A stretch of DNA of 64,000 nt from positions 2,666,001-2,730,000 of the forward strand of contig OY730443.1 in the NCBI GenBank assembly GCA_963422705.1, given 5' to 3'. The notes under the pieces were generated by a model, which was given only the letters and a program-made list of their open reading frames with translations, was not told where the DNA came from and did not search any database. Positions 46,498 through 55,096 of the stretch are shown here, piece after piece. Numbering within the stretch: the first letter of the stretch is position 1; every line of letters starts with the position of its first letter. The translations under genes and the position numbers were made by a program. This DNA is from G963422705 sp963422705. GTDB lineage: Bacteria > Poribacteria > WGA-4E > WGA-3G.

Positions 46498-47796
46498 CTA
46501 CTCGGACTTTCCAGCAACCAGATTCTGAACTGTTGTTTCCAGTTCAACCGTAATCTGCTCTACGGTTTCCCTTCTCTGGGTTCTGTAATGCTCGTAATAA
46601 TTCGCGAGATTCATGGGGTTTCCGACACGGATTGATGCGGAACGAGGGCCGCGCATTTTTGCGGCGCCAAAAACCTCTTTTTCCAATCGCGTAATGACAT
46701 CAAGGTACCTTTCAGGGGATGGTTTTTCAGCGACGTATCCATCAGAAATGGCGATGAAATTAATCAATCGTTCCAAATCTGGATAGAATAATTGGAATTT
46801 CTGAAGTTGTTGTTCATGAATTTTGCGTTCATAAGCCGTCATCTGTTCAACGTCTCTATAGACTTCCGCATCAACGAGATTTTTCAGGTTCCGGACACGT
46901 GACAGAATATCCCCGGTGGGTTGGATTCCCATGATATTCTCCGCGTGTGAAAGAATATGCTCTTTGAGTGCTTGAATTTGCACAGTGAGAGATGCTGTTT
47001 CGACATCGCCGGTTTTCGGCGTGAGATTTAAATGATACTCCTTTGCCAAAGCGCCTAACATGGCTACGCCAATGCGGCGCAGCCGTTCGTACCGTTCTAA
47101 GCACTCGATTTGTAAGTCTTTTACGAAGGCATCTGCTGGCAAAATCTTATATTCCAATCGTGTCATCGCGGCATCAATGGCATTCCACATGTTTTTGGTA
47201 TAGCGATATTTAATGCCGATTGGGAACACATAGAGGGATTTGCTGACGTTTGCTTTTTTCATGTCGTCCAATGCCCAAAAGCAGAGCTGGATGGTTCCAC
47301 GCTCAAAGCGCATGACGGTGTCATTCTGTCGTGAAATCTCGCCTTCAGCAAAAATTACCACAGGGGATGTCCCTTGTGAGAGCAGCTTCCGCGTCATCCG
47401 GAAAGCGTTTCTATCCGAGGTGCCGCGCACAATTGAATACGCGCCCATCCGTTGTAACAGAAAACCCTGGATAGTCCCCAGGCGCCCTTTATCAAACGTT
47501 TCTCGAGCTGCCATATAGTAGAACGTCTGAGAGAGCCGTTTTGACAAAAGAAACATAACCGCCGGGTCCGCGTGAGCGGTATGATTCGGTGCCAAAACCG
47601 TTGGATGGGCGCATGCAGCTTTTAAACGTTCGATTGATTCCGCATCAATATCTAAGGTAAGCCCCTTCAGGTACCAACGGTTGACGAACGGCAATAGAAT
47701 TTTTGCTATCTGAATTGCAGCCGTATTCGGTTTTGGGGCTTTAAAATCCTTCGTCGGCAACGAAACCTCACAACACGTGCCGTACCTGATACTCAC
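46498..47796 (-). CDS. PlsC-family acyltransferase
   Basis: A 432-residue protein with a glycerolphosphate acyltransferase domain: NHTAHADP (the HX4D catalytic motif) near residue 72, then GTIQGFLLQRMGAYSIVRGT, and VVIFAEGEISRQND (the substrate-binding FAEG motif). The domain ends near residue 240; the remaining 190 residues form a helical extension of unknown role, longer than in plain PlsC. It probably acylates lysophosphatidate or a related lipid at the membrane. It is the last minus-strand gene before the tnpB element. Confidence 0.85.
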   Translation of the reverse strand: MSIRYGTCCEVSLPTKDFKAPKPNTAAIQIAKILLPFVNRWYLKGLTLDIDAESIERLKAACAHPTVLAPNHTAHADPAVMFLLSKRLSQTFYYMAARETFDKGRLGTIQGFLLQRMGAYSIVRGTSDRNAFRMTRKLLSQGTSPVVIFAEGEISRQNDTVMRFERGTIQLCFWALDDMKKANVSKSLYVFPIGIKYRYTKNMWNAIDAAMTRLEYKILPADAFVKDLQIECLERYERLRRIGVAMLGALAKEYHLNLTPKTGDVETASLTVQIQALKEHILSHAENIMGIQPTGDILSRVRNLKNLVDAEVYRDVEQMTAYERKIHEQQLQKFQLFYPDLERLINFIAISDGYVAEKPSPERYLDVITRLEKEVFGAAKMRGPRSASIRVGNPMNLANYYEHYRTQRRETVEQITVELETTVQNLVAGKSE

Positions 47797-47841
47797 CAGA
47801 TACCATTAGATACGTTACGCCCACAATTTGCTAAAGCGTTA

Positions 47842-47938
47842 TTGACTTCCTCCCACAGCTAAAGCAGTGGGATTCCTCCGTTCTTGTTTCAACGTTTACT
47901 GCCCCCAAACGAGGTCTTACACAAACTCCACAAGCATT
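47842..47938 (-). ncRNA. Putative omega RNA (reRNA) at the 3' end of tnpB
   Basis: In TnpB elements the 3' end of the mRNA and the right-end hairpin form the guide RNA. Here the hairpin at 47851-47872 ends with GGAAGTCAA, and the flanking bases 47841 down to about 47822 would be the guide. The end resembles those of other IS1341-type elements. Expression is not shown. Confidence 0.5.
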
Positions 47939-49027
47939 TTAACTCTCCGCCAGCCCGACGGCGAGGTGCTTTAGATTTATCGCAGCGTTTTGGTCTCTGT
48001 CTATAGAAATACCACATGCACCGCAATTATATTGGCGTTCTGATAACAATAACTTTTCTTTCTTGTGTCCACAACTGCTACACGTTTTACTTGAGGCATA
48101 GAATTGTGGTGCTTCTTTGATAGGTATTGCAAGTATATCTGCTTTAGAGTTGAGCAGCGCGAGAAACCCACCTAACGCACTATCTGATAACGCTTTGGCA
48201 AGCTTCTTGTTCTTAAGCATGTTTGTAATCTTCAGCGTTTCTATTCCAATGACGCTTGCCATATTGACGATGTCTGTAGTCGCTTTATGGTGAGCGTCAT
48301 TTCGGAGACAAGCGATTTTGTAATGGATACGTTCTACTTTACGTTTTTGCTTATAATAGTTGTTAGATAGATACTCTTTCTTACTCAACGAACGTTGTTC
48401 ACGCTTCAGTTTTTTCTCAAATCGTTTTAGCTGTCTCGGATTCAGATACTGTTTACCTGTATCAAGTGTAGCAAGCGCGTTGATACCTACGTCTATCCCG
48501 ACAACAGGGAGTCCACGGGTGTCTCGTGGCGCAGTAGTTTTGCCTGTGCCAACGGTTATAGAGACGAACCAACGGTGTGCTGTCTTTGATACCGTCACCT
48601 TTTTAATCTCACCTTTGAATCGCAACTTCTGAAATGTCCGCACCCATCCGATTTTAGGTAATCTAATACGCTTCCCTTCTGTTATTACCGAACCAGGGTG
48701 GGTGCTATACGATTGTCTGTCTCTCCTTCTCTTTTTCTTTGGAAATCTATTTTGCCCGCTTTTATACCGTGATATCGCATCACCAAAATGTTTTATCCCA
48801 AATAACGCAGCACGTTGATCTAACTCTTTCGTCCAATCTATTTCCTTTTTTGCGATATTAAAACGATTATTAAGTTCTTTCCAGTGGCGAGGTGTGTCTT
48901 GGTAATCCGACACAGCGTAATTGTAGGAAAAACGCGAATAACCGCATTGTTTAGAAAAGAATACAGACTGCTCGGCTGTCGTGTCTAATGCTATTTTATG
49001 TGATTTAAGCGCCATTGGAATGCTCAC
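47939..49027 (-). CDS. tnpB: TnpB, RNA-guided RuvC nuclease of IS605 family
   Basis: A 362-residue TnpB with an intact RuvC site: Asp179 (VVGIDVGINALA), Glu263 (GIETLKITNM) and an Asp in the DRDQNAAINL motif (343 or 345), plus the zinc-finger cysteines CSSCG (316-319) and CGACG (335-338). TnpB is an RNA-guided DNA nuclease, ancestor of Cas12, that helps the element persist. The GTG at 49027 or the ATG at 49015 could be the start. No Y1 transposase accompanies it. A promoter (TTGACA-N17-TATAAA) lies at 49142-49114 outside the left hairpin. Confidence 0.93.
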   Translation of the reverse strand: MSIPMALKSHKIALDTTAEQSVFFSKQCGYSRFSYNYAVSDYQDTPRHWKELNNRFNIAKKEIDWTKELDQRAALFGIKHFGDAISRYKSGQNRFPKKKRRRDRQSYSTHPGSVITEGKRIRLPKIGWVRTFQKLRFKGEIKKVTVSKTAHRWFVSITVGTGKTTAPRDTRGLPVVGIDVGINALATLDTGKQYLNPRQLKRFEKKLKREQRSLSKKEYLSNNYYKQKRKVERIHYKIACLRNDAHHKATTDIVNMASVIGIETLKITNMLKNKKLAKALSDSALGGFLALLNSKADILAIPIKEAPQFYASSKTCSSCGHKKEKLLLSERQYNCGACGISIDRDQNAAINLKHLAVGLAES

Positions 49028-49057
49028 GTATCACGCTTTTATCCTCTGCTAAGTAGG

Positions 49058-49100
49058 AGGCAGACACATTGTCTTGCGACAACGCTTAGCATGTCTGCCT
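49058..49100 (-). repeat. Left-end hairpin of tnpB element
   Basis: AGGCAGACA (49058-49066) pairs with TGTCTGCCT (49092-49100); inside, TTGTC-TTGC-GACAA (49069-49082) forms a second stem. TCACGTA (49024-49030) can also pair with TACGTGA (49100-49106). This is the kind of subterminal structure recognised by Y1 transposases. Confidence 0.6.
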
Positions 49101-49113
49101 ACGTGATATTCTA

Positions 49114-49142
49114 TTTATACTACATTCCATAGCAAATGTCAA
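49114..49142 (-). promoter_or_regulatory. Promoter reading into tnpB
   Basis: On the minus strand TTGACA (49142-49137), a 17-base spacer and TATAAA (49119-49114, 5 of 6). It points through the left-end hairpin toward tnpB, leaving a structured leader of about 80 bases. Confidence 0.6.
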
Positions 49143-49161
49143 AACGTTTTTTATTTCGCAT

Positions 49162-49216
49162 GAGGCAACGGGTTGGACCCAAACCTAAAGGATTGGGATT
49201 GTCAGTTAATTCCCTT
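49162..49216. repeat. Hairpin repeat element, copy 2
   Basis: Aligns with 34891-34949: a stem around CCTAAAGG (CCCAAACC/GGATTGGG, one mismatch) followed by GATTGTCAGTTAATTCCCTTCA. The tail covers the last codons and stop of the mannose-6-phosphate isomerase-like gene on the minus strand, and the element lies just outside the tnpB left end. Confidence 0.55.
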
Positions 49217-50324
49217 CATCGGAAATCGGCGGATAGCAACAGATAATCTCCATTGCCTCGTTACCCGTGCTAACGATGTCATATCCGGGTAAACACCGCG
49301 GAATAAAAACGGATTTACCGCGGGAAAGTTGGACATCATCAAATGGGCCACGGAGGGTACCTTCCCCGCCTAAAGTCACGAGGCAATAAAACCCTTTCCC
49401 GGCGAGCATACTTAACGTTGACGTGACAGTCAACCGGGAGCAACCGAAGTACTGCAATGCTGCTTCAGGGACAATCCTGTCTTCGCGGTTATCGCCTTCT
49501 GCCCTGATGAGTTCCGGGGTGCGTCGAATATAATTATTGAGGTAGTCTAATTCAAGTTTATCAAACTCGGCTGCATCAACCGCCAGCTCCCATCCAAGGC
49601 CAAGATGTCCGTCCTCTCTACCGTATGGGAAACCCTCCCATTCCGCGAGAATGTTCCAATCGGTAGGTTCTTGTGGTTCGAGGACACAAAGCCCGGTACC
49701 GAGGGAATGAACAATCGGCGTGCGTAAGAAGTATACCTCACCTACCTTCGGTTCAACGACGTGCATGAGGTTTCGGAGGGTTTCCACATCCTGTTCCTCA
49801 ATGAGTCGGCGGAATTCGGCCTTGTCCATTGATTCCTTCCACCCTATCCAGGCCTTGGCGCCCGGGCGCGTCCCGATTAAAATCCATGCCTCATTTTTGC
49901 CGAAGGCGGAATTGAGATGTTCTTGTGCGAAATCGGGATTCGGATGCCAATGGATAGGGATATGTGCCCCTTCCCCTACATCAAAAATTTTGAGGAGTAC
50001 CCCCAAGTCGGTGCCATATTTAGCGACATGTGCGCTACCAAGCGTTTCATCCGGAAACGCATCCAATAACGCTTTCAGTAGCACAACTTCACCACTTGGT
50101 GATTTAATGAGGCTGAACCCTTTTTCTGGAGGATTTTCGCGCCCCGGCGTAATCGCCCTGTTTGTAGAAAAAATCCATTCTTCGGAATAATAATCGTCCT
50201 TCGGCTCTGGTTCCCCCATAAACGCTGCTCTGAGTTTCCCACCGTTATAGAAGTGCAAATAGGTGTTCGGCTCCAAGGCGATGGGCGCGTTTAACAGTGA
50301 TTTTAATTCGGCCTGTGATGCCAT
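49206..50324 (-). CDS. Mannose-6-phosphate isomerase class I-like cupin protein
   Basis: A 372-residue type I phosphomannose isomerase-like protein. The zinc site lies in GEGAHIPIHWHPNPDFAQEHLN and GKNEAWILIGTRP (metal His/Glu residues), with EVYFLRTPIVHSLGTGL in the second cupin half. It probably interconverts mannose-6-phosphate and fructose-6-phosphate or acts on a related sugar. I start it at the ATG at 50324 with AAAGGAA upstream. The reading frame stays open to 50471 through a copy of the dispersed repeat (KSPTRFPKDCQKQEKL), so an N-terminally extended form is possible. The stop codon overlaps a small hairpin repeat. Confidence 0.82.
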   Translation of the reverse strand: MASQAELKSLLNAPIALEPNTYLHFYNGGKLRAAFMGEPEPKDDYYSEEWIFSTNRAITPGRENPPEKGFSLIKSPSGEVVLLKALLDAFPDETLGSAHVAKYGTDLGVLLKIFDVGEGAHIPIHWHPNPDFAQEHLNSAFGKNEAWILIGTRPGAKAWIGWKESMDKAEFRRLIEEQDVETLRNLMHVVEPKVGEVYFLRTPIVHSLGTGLCVLEPQEPTDWNILAEWEGFPYGREDGHLGLGWELAVDAAEFDKLELDYLNNYIRRTPELIRAEGDNREDRIVPEAALQYFGCSRLTVTSTLSMLAGKGFYCLVTLGGEGTLRGPFDDVQLSRGKSVFIPRCLPGYDIVSTGNEAMEIICCYPPISDEGN

Positions 50325-50470
50325 ATTGTATTCCTTTTTTTGTTTTCGTCTTTTCGTCGTGCTTAGTCCGTTGAGCTTCTCCTGTTTTTGGCAATCCTTT
50401 GGGAATCTCGTCGGAGATTTCTCATGCAACTTTTTTTTTAGTTCAGTTGCAAGCCTATATTTGCGACGCA

Positions 50471-50576
50471 TATAAGCTTATCATGTTCTGCAGAATTTTG
50501 TCAATTTTTTACCGAGTCTGCATGCTGTCGGCAGAAATCGTTTTGGCAGTTTTCGTCGTGTTCAGCCTGCTCAGCT
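50471..50576. repeat. 106-bp direct repeat, copy 1 (copy 2 at 50963-51068)
   Basis: Begins TATAAGCTTATCATG and runs to AGCCTGCTCAG; the second copy 492 bases downstream differs at only a few positions. It flanks the 91-bp tandem units, so the whole array looks like a segmental duplication. Confidence 0.8.
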
Positions 50577-50668
50577 TCTGCTGCTTTTCGTCGTGTTCAG
50601 CCTGCTCAGTTTCTGCTGTTTTTCACAATCCATTTTTCGTCGGGTGCAGTGCGCTCAGCTTCTGCTGC

Positions 50669-50941
50669 TTTTCGTCGTGTTTAGCCTGCACAGCTTCTGC
50701 TGTTTTTAGCAATCCGCTGATAATCTCGTCGGAGATTTCTGATGCAACGCTTTTTCGTCTTTTCGTCGTGTTTAGCCTGCACAGTTTCTGCTGTTTTTAG
50801 CAATCCGCTGATAATCTCGTCGGAGATTTCTGATGCAACGCTTTTTCGTCTTTTCGTCGTGTTTAGCCTGCACAGTTTCTGCTGTTTTTAGCAATCCGCT
50901 GATAATCTCGTCGGAGATTTCTGATGCAACGCTTTTTCGCT
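50669..50941. repeat. Three 91-bp tandem repeats
   Basis: Exact 91-base period, with TTTTCGTCGTG at 50669, 50760 and 50851. Each unit contains AATCTCGTCGGAGATT, a 6-bp stem with a GTCG loop, followed by TCTGATGCAACGCTTTTTCG. No unique spacers, so not a CRISPR array. Confidence 0.9.
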
Positions 50942-51195
50942 TTTTTCGTCGTGTTCAGCGTATATAAGCTTATCATGTTCTGCAGAATTTTGTCAATTCT
51001 TTACCGAGTCTGGATGCTGTCGGCAGAAATCGTTTTGGCAGTTTTCGTCGTGTTCAGCCTGCTCAGTTTCTGCTGTTTTTGGCAATCCATTTTTCGTCGG
51101 GTGCAGTGCGCTCAGCTTCTGCTGTTTTTAGCAATCCACTGATAATCTCGTCGGAGATTTCTGATGCAACGCTTTTTCGGAGGTGTCCCTCACCT

Positions 51196-52275
51196 TCATT
51201 TAAAGATGATAATCAGCTTTCGTGCCACAGCATGTTGCGAACCCGCCTTCGCGTGAATAATCAGCAAATACCGCCCGTTGTGCGCGAGATTTCCGTCATC
51301 AGTCAAGCCATCCCATTGCTCCGCGTTATGCCCAATATAGCGAGCGGCATGATTTAGCAGCCCTCGAATTCGTCTCTCGTGTAAGTCAAAAATCTCCATG
51401 CTTACAAATGCTTGGTGCACATCCCTAGCATTTAGGCGATAGCCTATGGTAAGTCGATGTTGCTCAGGTTCAAAAAATACGCGCGGAGAGAGCGTTACCG
51501 CTTCAATCTTGAGACGAAGAGACCTTTGTGGAACAATTTCTGGTGCCATTAAAGTATAAATTCCCAAGTGATTAATAGAGCTGGTGACAGTGCCTTCAAA
51601 AGCATCAGACCGGCCACTCACCGGCACCCATCTTTGCTGAAATTTCTCCCAAAAATAGATATTGAAAGGCCCCGGCTGCAACGGATTCTGGTATAAAAAC
51701 CGCAATTGCGCCGGCTGTTTCAAAACGAGCACTTCAGGCGACAACCGTACCACGTGGACGAGGCGCTGTGCCGATAAGTGGGGTGCCGGAGGTACCACAA
51801 TATCGGCATGTATCCGCGTTGTATTCAAAAGGGAACCCGGTGGAAACCGGAGTTCTATACCGGCCGGACTTCTGAACGTCCCGCCTTCAACCCCAATCGT
51901 CTGAGATGCAGAAGCAATCCGAATTGCGACAGATTGTTCGACAGAAGCACCGTTGGCAATAAGTCTCCCTTTACCAACGAATACCGCTTCCAATACTGCG
52001 TTTCTCCCCGGAGCGCCTAACGGGTTTTGGATAATTCTACCCAGGTTTCCTGAGAGAAACCAGCGGGCAGCAACCGATGTTCCACCGGCAGACACTGCCG
52101 CGAGTCTATATCTTTTTCCAGAAATTAGGGTATACGGTGCGCGAAGCTGTGCGGTGCCATCAAATAACTGAATCTCAAATTGCGCGCCAGCCGTATCAAT
52201 CGAGAGACAGCGTATCGGACAAAACAAGATTGTGAGGCACAACAGGCGAACCGATTTAATAGCGTAACATTGCAT
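51196..52275 (-). CDS. Secreted protein with ZU5-like and FlgD-Ig-like domains
   Basis: A 359-residue exported protein with signal peptide (SVRLLCLTILFCPIRCLS). The middle contains GVEGGTFRSPAGIELRFPPGSL, resembling a ZU5-type beta domain, and the end (VSMEIFDLHERRIRGLL, then EQWDGLTDDGNLAHNGRYLLII) matches the FlgD-Ig fold often found at the C-terminus of secreted or sorted proteins. Function unknown; a cell-surface role is likely. The ATG at 52275 is preferred over a TTG at 52287. The repeat array lies directly downstream, ending at its stop codon. Confidence 0.72.
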   Translation of the reverse strand: MQCYAIKSVRLLCLTILFCPIRCLSIDTAGAQFEIQLFDGTAQLRAPYTLISGKRYRLAAVSAGGTSVAARWFLSGNLGRIIQNPLGAPGRNAVLEAVFVGKGRLIANGASVEQSVAIRIASASQTIGVEGGTFRSPAGIELRFPPGSLLNTTRIHADIVVPPAPHLSAQRLVHVVRLSPEVLVLKQPAQLRFLYQNPLQPGPFNIYFWEKFQQRWVPVSGRSDAFEGTVTSSINHLGIYTLMAPEIVPQRSLRLKIEAVTLSPRVFFEPEQHRLTIGYRLNARDVHQAFVSMEIFDLHERRIRGLLNHAARYIGHNAEQWDGLTDDGNLAHNGRYLLIIHAKAGSQHAVARKLIIIFK

Positions 52276-52326
52276 AGACGTTTCCAAAACAGTATAACAG
52301 ACGGAAAAAGAAGAATGCTTCTCCCT

Positions 52327-52898
52327 TTACACGCCAAAAGGGGCGGTTTCACCTCTGACATAAAAATCATGGATGCGGAGAATGCCCGCGGAAACGCGAA
52401 ATCCGACACAGCCAAAGGGCGCTTTTCCGTACAAGAAATGCTTGACGGCTCTGTTCTCAAGCAACACGACGCAACGTTGCCCTTTGCGAATCAATTCAAA
52501 CGTAAAAGGCACCTCGGGCGGAATCCACTCAGGCAAAAGAGACATCTGTTGCATCGTCTTCGGTGCCGGAGAAGTTAATTTTTCGGACTCATTCGCATAA
52601 ACACGCCGGAACCCGTTGATACCCATAGTGCCGGTGTCAATAAAAAATTTAACGTCCGCCCAGCACGTTTCGTCAACCGAATCGGAATTCGGAAAAATGC
52701 TGAGTACCGCTTTGAGGTGAACATCCCCCGTACCAATAGCGACGCTACTGTAGATAAGTACATCTGGAGAGGAAGGATTCCCACCAACAATTCCAATGTA
52801 ACCCCGCCGCGTCTCACTGTTCCACCAGTATGTTTTATGTTTATCGGTTCGCCTGCTTGGACGAAGTAGTTCCGTTGCATGCCCAAAGTGTAAAACAT
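52327..52898 (-). pseudogene. Frameshifted gene, predicted beta-sandwich protein
   Basis: The first part is read from the ATG at 52898 (MFYTLGMQRNYFVQAGEPI), but a different frame continues the obvious protein (TYWWNSETRRGYIGIVGGNP to DVKFFIDTGTMGINGF and on to the stop at 52327, ending HDFYVRGETAPFGV). The two frames meet at a run of four A residues (plus-strand TTTT near 52836-52839); one extra base there would join them. The second frame has no start codon before ATG 52626. The product looks like a LamG/DUF1080-type domain. It may be a true pseudogene, a sequencing error or a programmed shift; a deletion in the A run is simplest. Confidence 0.6.
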
Positions 52899-53029
52899 TT
52901 TAAGCAAATTGTCAATTCAAAAATCCGAAGTCGTCTGGGTGAGTCGTGCTGTCAAACTCACTCTGTTCCTAAATCAACTCTCTGTCAAAAATTTGCATCT
53001 CGTCCCAAGTTGTGCTAAATTGGTTTCTT

Positions 53030-55096
53030 ATGAAAACGGAGCCAAAAATCGATGCGCTCATTAAAACAGACAGGCTGCTAGAACCTTATGCGCCACAGTT
53101 GCAAAAACGCGTCAGGCACTACCACGCCCGAAAATCCGAAATTAATAAAGCTGAACCGCACTGTGGCGGGCTGCTCGGACAGATAAGTCAAGGGCACCGA
53201 TATTTTGGATTGAACCGCGGCCAAAATTCCGGACAGACGGGTATCTGGTATCGCGAATGGGCCCCCGCGGCACACGCGCTCTCTCTCATCGGCAATTTCA
53301 ACGAGTGGGACCGTGAAGCAAATCCGATGACAGTTGACGAATGGGGAATCTGGCATCTCTTTCTCCCAGATAGCGAATACGCCGATAGACTCACACACGG
53401 TAGCAGGGTTAAGGTACATGTCGCCTCCGAATTGGGTGGACAAGATCGGATTCCCGCCTATATTCAGCGCGTTGTGCAGGAAGGTGACACCGGTTTTGCT
53501 GGCCAGTATTGGGCAATGCCAGTTCCATATCAATGGAATCATTCACAGCCACAATGGGACGGAGAATCTGAAGGGTTGCGGATTTACGAAGCGCACGTTG
53601 GCATGGCACAAGACGTGGAAAAAGTCGGCACGTTCACTGAATTTACGCGAAACGTCTTACCACGTATTGCCACACTTGGCTATAACGCTGTACAGTTGAT
53701 GGCAGTCATGGAACACCCGTATTATGCCAGTTTCGGGTATCATGTTAGCAATTTTTTTGCAGTCTCAAGCCGGTTTGGTACACCGGAAGAACTCAAGGAA
53801 TTAATTGATACAGCACACGGCATGGGGTTACAGGTGATAATGGATTTGGTGCATAGCCACGCTGTCAAAAATTTTCAAGAAGGGTTAAACCGTTTTGATG
53901 GCACAGCGCATCACTATTTTCATAGCGGGGCAAGGGGCGAGCACGTCGCATGGGATTCACGCTGTTTTGATTATAGCCAATATGAAGTACTGCGATTTCT
54001 GCTGAGCAATCTCCGTTATTGGTTGGAAACCTACCGGTTTGATGGATTCAGAGTTGACGGTGTCACCAGTATGCTCTATAAAGGCCACGGCATCGGACGT
54101 CACTGGAGCAGCTACGCCGATTATTTTCGTGAAGATAATATCGATATAGATGCCATGACGTACCTCATGTTAGCAAACGATGTGATTCACACCGTTAATC
54201 CACATGCCATTTCAATTGCCGAAGACGTGAGTGGCATGCCTGGGCTCGCACGCCCAATCGCAGAAGGCGGACTCGGTTTTGACTACCGGTTGGCTCTGGG
54301 GATTCCAGATTATTGGATTAAACTACTCAAGGAAAAAAAAGATAAGACATGGCACCTCGGCGAGATTTACGGTATGTTACTCAACCGCAGAGCAGGTGAG
54401 AAGCATATTGCTTACGTCGAAAGCCACGATCAGAGTATTGTCGGCGATAGAACGCTTGCAACGCAATTGATGGAGGCAGAACTCCACACGAATATGAGCA
54501 TCTTTTCTGACAGCCATATTATCGCCCGTGGGATTGCGTTGCATAAACTCATCCGCCTCCTGACGTTTAGCCTCGGCGGCGAGGGGTACCTTAACTTTAT
54601 GGGCAATGAATTCGGGCACCCTGAATGGATTGACTTCCCACGCGCAGGCAACGGCTATTCATACAAGTATGCCCGGCGGCAGTGGCATCTTGTCGATAAC
54701 AACACACTCCGCTATCAGTACCTTAACGCTTTTGATACGGCGATGCAGCGCCTTGACACAGAACACTATCTCCTCACAAACACAAGCATCGAATTCTTGT
54801 TCATTCATGAGGAGGCGAAACAACTTGTTTATCAACGCGGCGGACTCATCTTCGTATACAACTTCCATTCAACAGCATCGTACAGCAATTGGCGTATCCC
54901 TACGCCCCAGAAGACAGATTACCGTCTCATTCTCAATACAGACGACGACGTCTACGGAGGACATGGGAACGTCTCCGGGGAAGTCTATTATCCGTGGCAG
55001 GACGTTTCAATGTATCCGCATGCCCAATCAATTCAGTTGTACATTCCGGCACGTAGCGCGCAGGTGTTAGTACCTACTTGCCCGAAAGCTGGTTAG
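53030..55096 (+). CDS. glgB: 1,4-alpha-glucan branching enzyme, eukaryotic-type
   Basis: GlgB introduces alpha-1,6 branches into glycogen. The 688-residue GH13 enzyme has an N-terminal CBM48-like domain (WAPAAHALSLIGNFNEWDRE), then EAHVGMAQDVEKVGTF, FGYHVSNFFAVSSRFGTPE, the nucleophile in YRFDGFRVDGVTSML, the acid in SIAEDVSGMPG and VESHDQSIVGDRT. This wording is closer to the eukaryotic/GBE1-like (GH13_8) enzymes than to E. coli GlgB. The ATG at 53030 is chosen; a GTG lies 18 bases upstream. It overlaps the convergent PhyH gene by 4 bases and belongs to the glycogen block that ends with glgC. Confidence 0.93.
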   Translation: MKTEPKIDALIKTDRLLEPYAPQLQKRVRHYHARKSEINKAEPHCGGLLGQISQGHRYFGLNRGQNSGQTGIWYREWAPAAHALSLIGNFNEWDREANPMTVDEWGIWHLFLPDSEYADRLTHGSRVKVHVASELGGQDRIPAYIQRVVQEGDTGFAGQYWAMPVPYQWNHSQPQWDGESEGLRIYEAHVGMAQDVEKVGTFTEFTRNVLPRIATLGYNAVQLMAVMEHPYYASFGYHVSNFFAVSSRFGTPEELKELIDTAHGMGLQVIMDLVHSHAVKNFQEGLNRFDGTAHHYFHSGARGEHVAWDSRCFDYSQYEVLRFLLSNLRYWLETYRFDGFRVDGVTSMLYKGHGIGRHWSSYADYFREDNIDIDAMTYLMLANDVIHTVNPHAISIAEDVSGMPGLARPIAEGGLGFDYRLALGIPDYWIKLLKEKKDKTWHLGEIYGMLLNRRAGEKHIAYVESHDQSIVGDRTLATQLMEAELHTNMSIFSDSHIIARGIALHKLIRLLTFSLGGEGYLNFMGNEFGHPEWIDFPRAGNGYSYKYARRQWHLVDNNTLRYQYLNAFDTAMQRLDTEHYLLTNTSIEFLFIHEEAKQLVYQRGGLIFVYNFHSTASYSNWRIPTPQKTDYRLILNTDDDVYGGHGNVSGEVYYPWQDVSMYPHAQSIQLYIPARSAQVLVPTCPKAG

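Larger units (their letters stand above)
47842..49142 (-). mobile_element. IS200/IS605-type element carrying tnpB only
   Basis: The element is bounded by a right-end hairpin (47851-47872, TCCCAC-a-GC-TAAA-GC-a-GTGGGA, ending GTCAA at 47842) and a two-tier left-end hairpin (49058-49100, outer AGGCAGACA/TGTCTGCCT, inner TTGTC-TTGC-GACAA). No tnpA (Y1 transposase) is present, so it would need one in trans. The exact left boundary, somewhere near 49106-49142, is uncertain because the target-adjacent motif is not clear. Confidence 0.75.
50325..51195. repeat. Array of the dispersed repeat family
   Basis: An 870-base gene-free region made largely of the repeat that also occurs in the restriction gene. 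One unit lies at 50350-50430. Truncated units start near 50551, 50585 and 50633. Three near-perfect 91-bp tandem units start with TTTTCGTCGTG at 50669, 50760 and 50851. A further partial unit and one complete unit end near 51175. A 106-bp segment (50471-50576) is repeated at 50963-51068. Many copies carry TAG or TAA in the frame that is open in the restriction gene, so the array is non-coding. Confidence 0.85.

Noticed and set aside
50550..51175. Possible CRISPR array
   Set aside because: The repeats are directly adjacent (91-bp period) without unique spacers, and there are no cas genes; the units match a dispersed repeat found in a coding gene.
50399..51357. Plus-strand reading frames rich in Phe, Ser and Cys across the repeat array
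   Set aside because: They only read through repeat units, have no ribosome-binding sites and look like no known protein.
52180..52578. Plus-strand reading frame of 132 codons
   Set aside because: Basic, low-complexity composition without a ribosome-binding site; it lies opposite the signal peptide of one minus-strand gene and the frameshifted gene.
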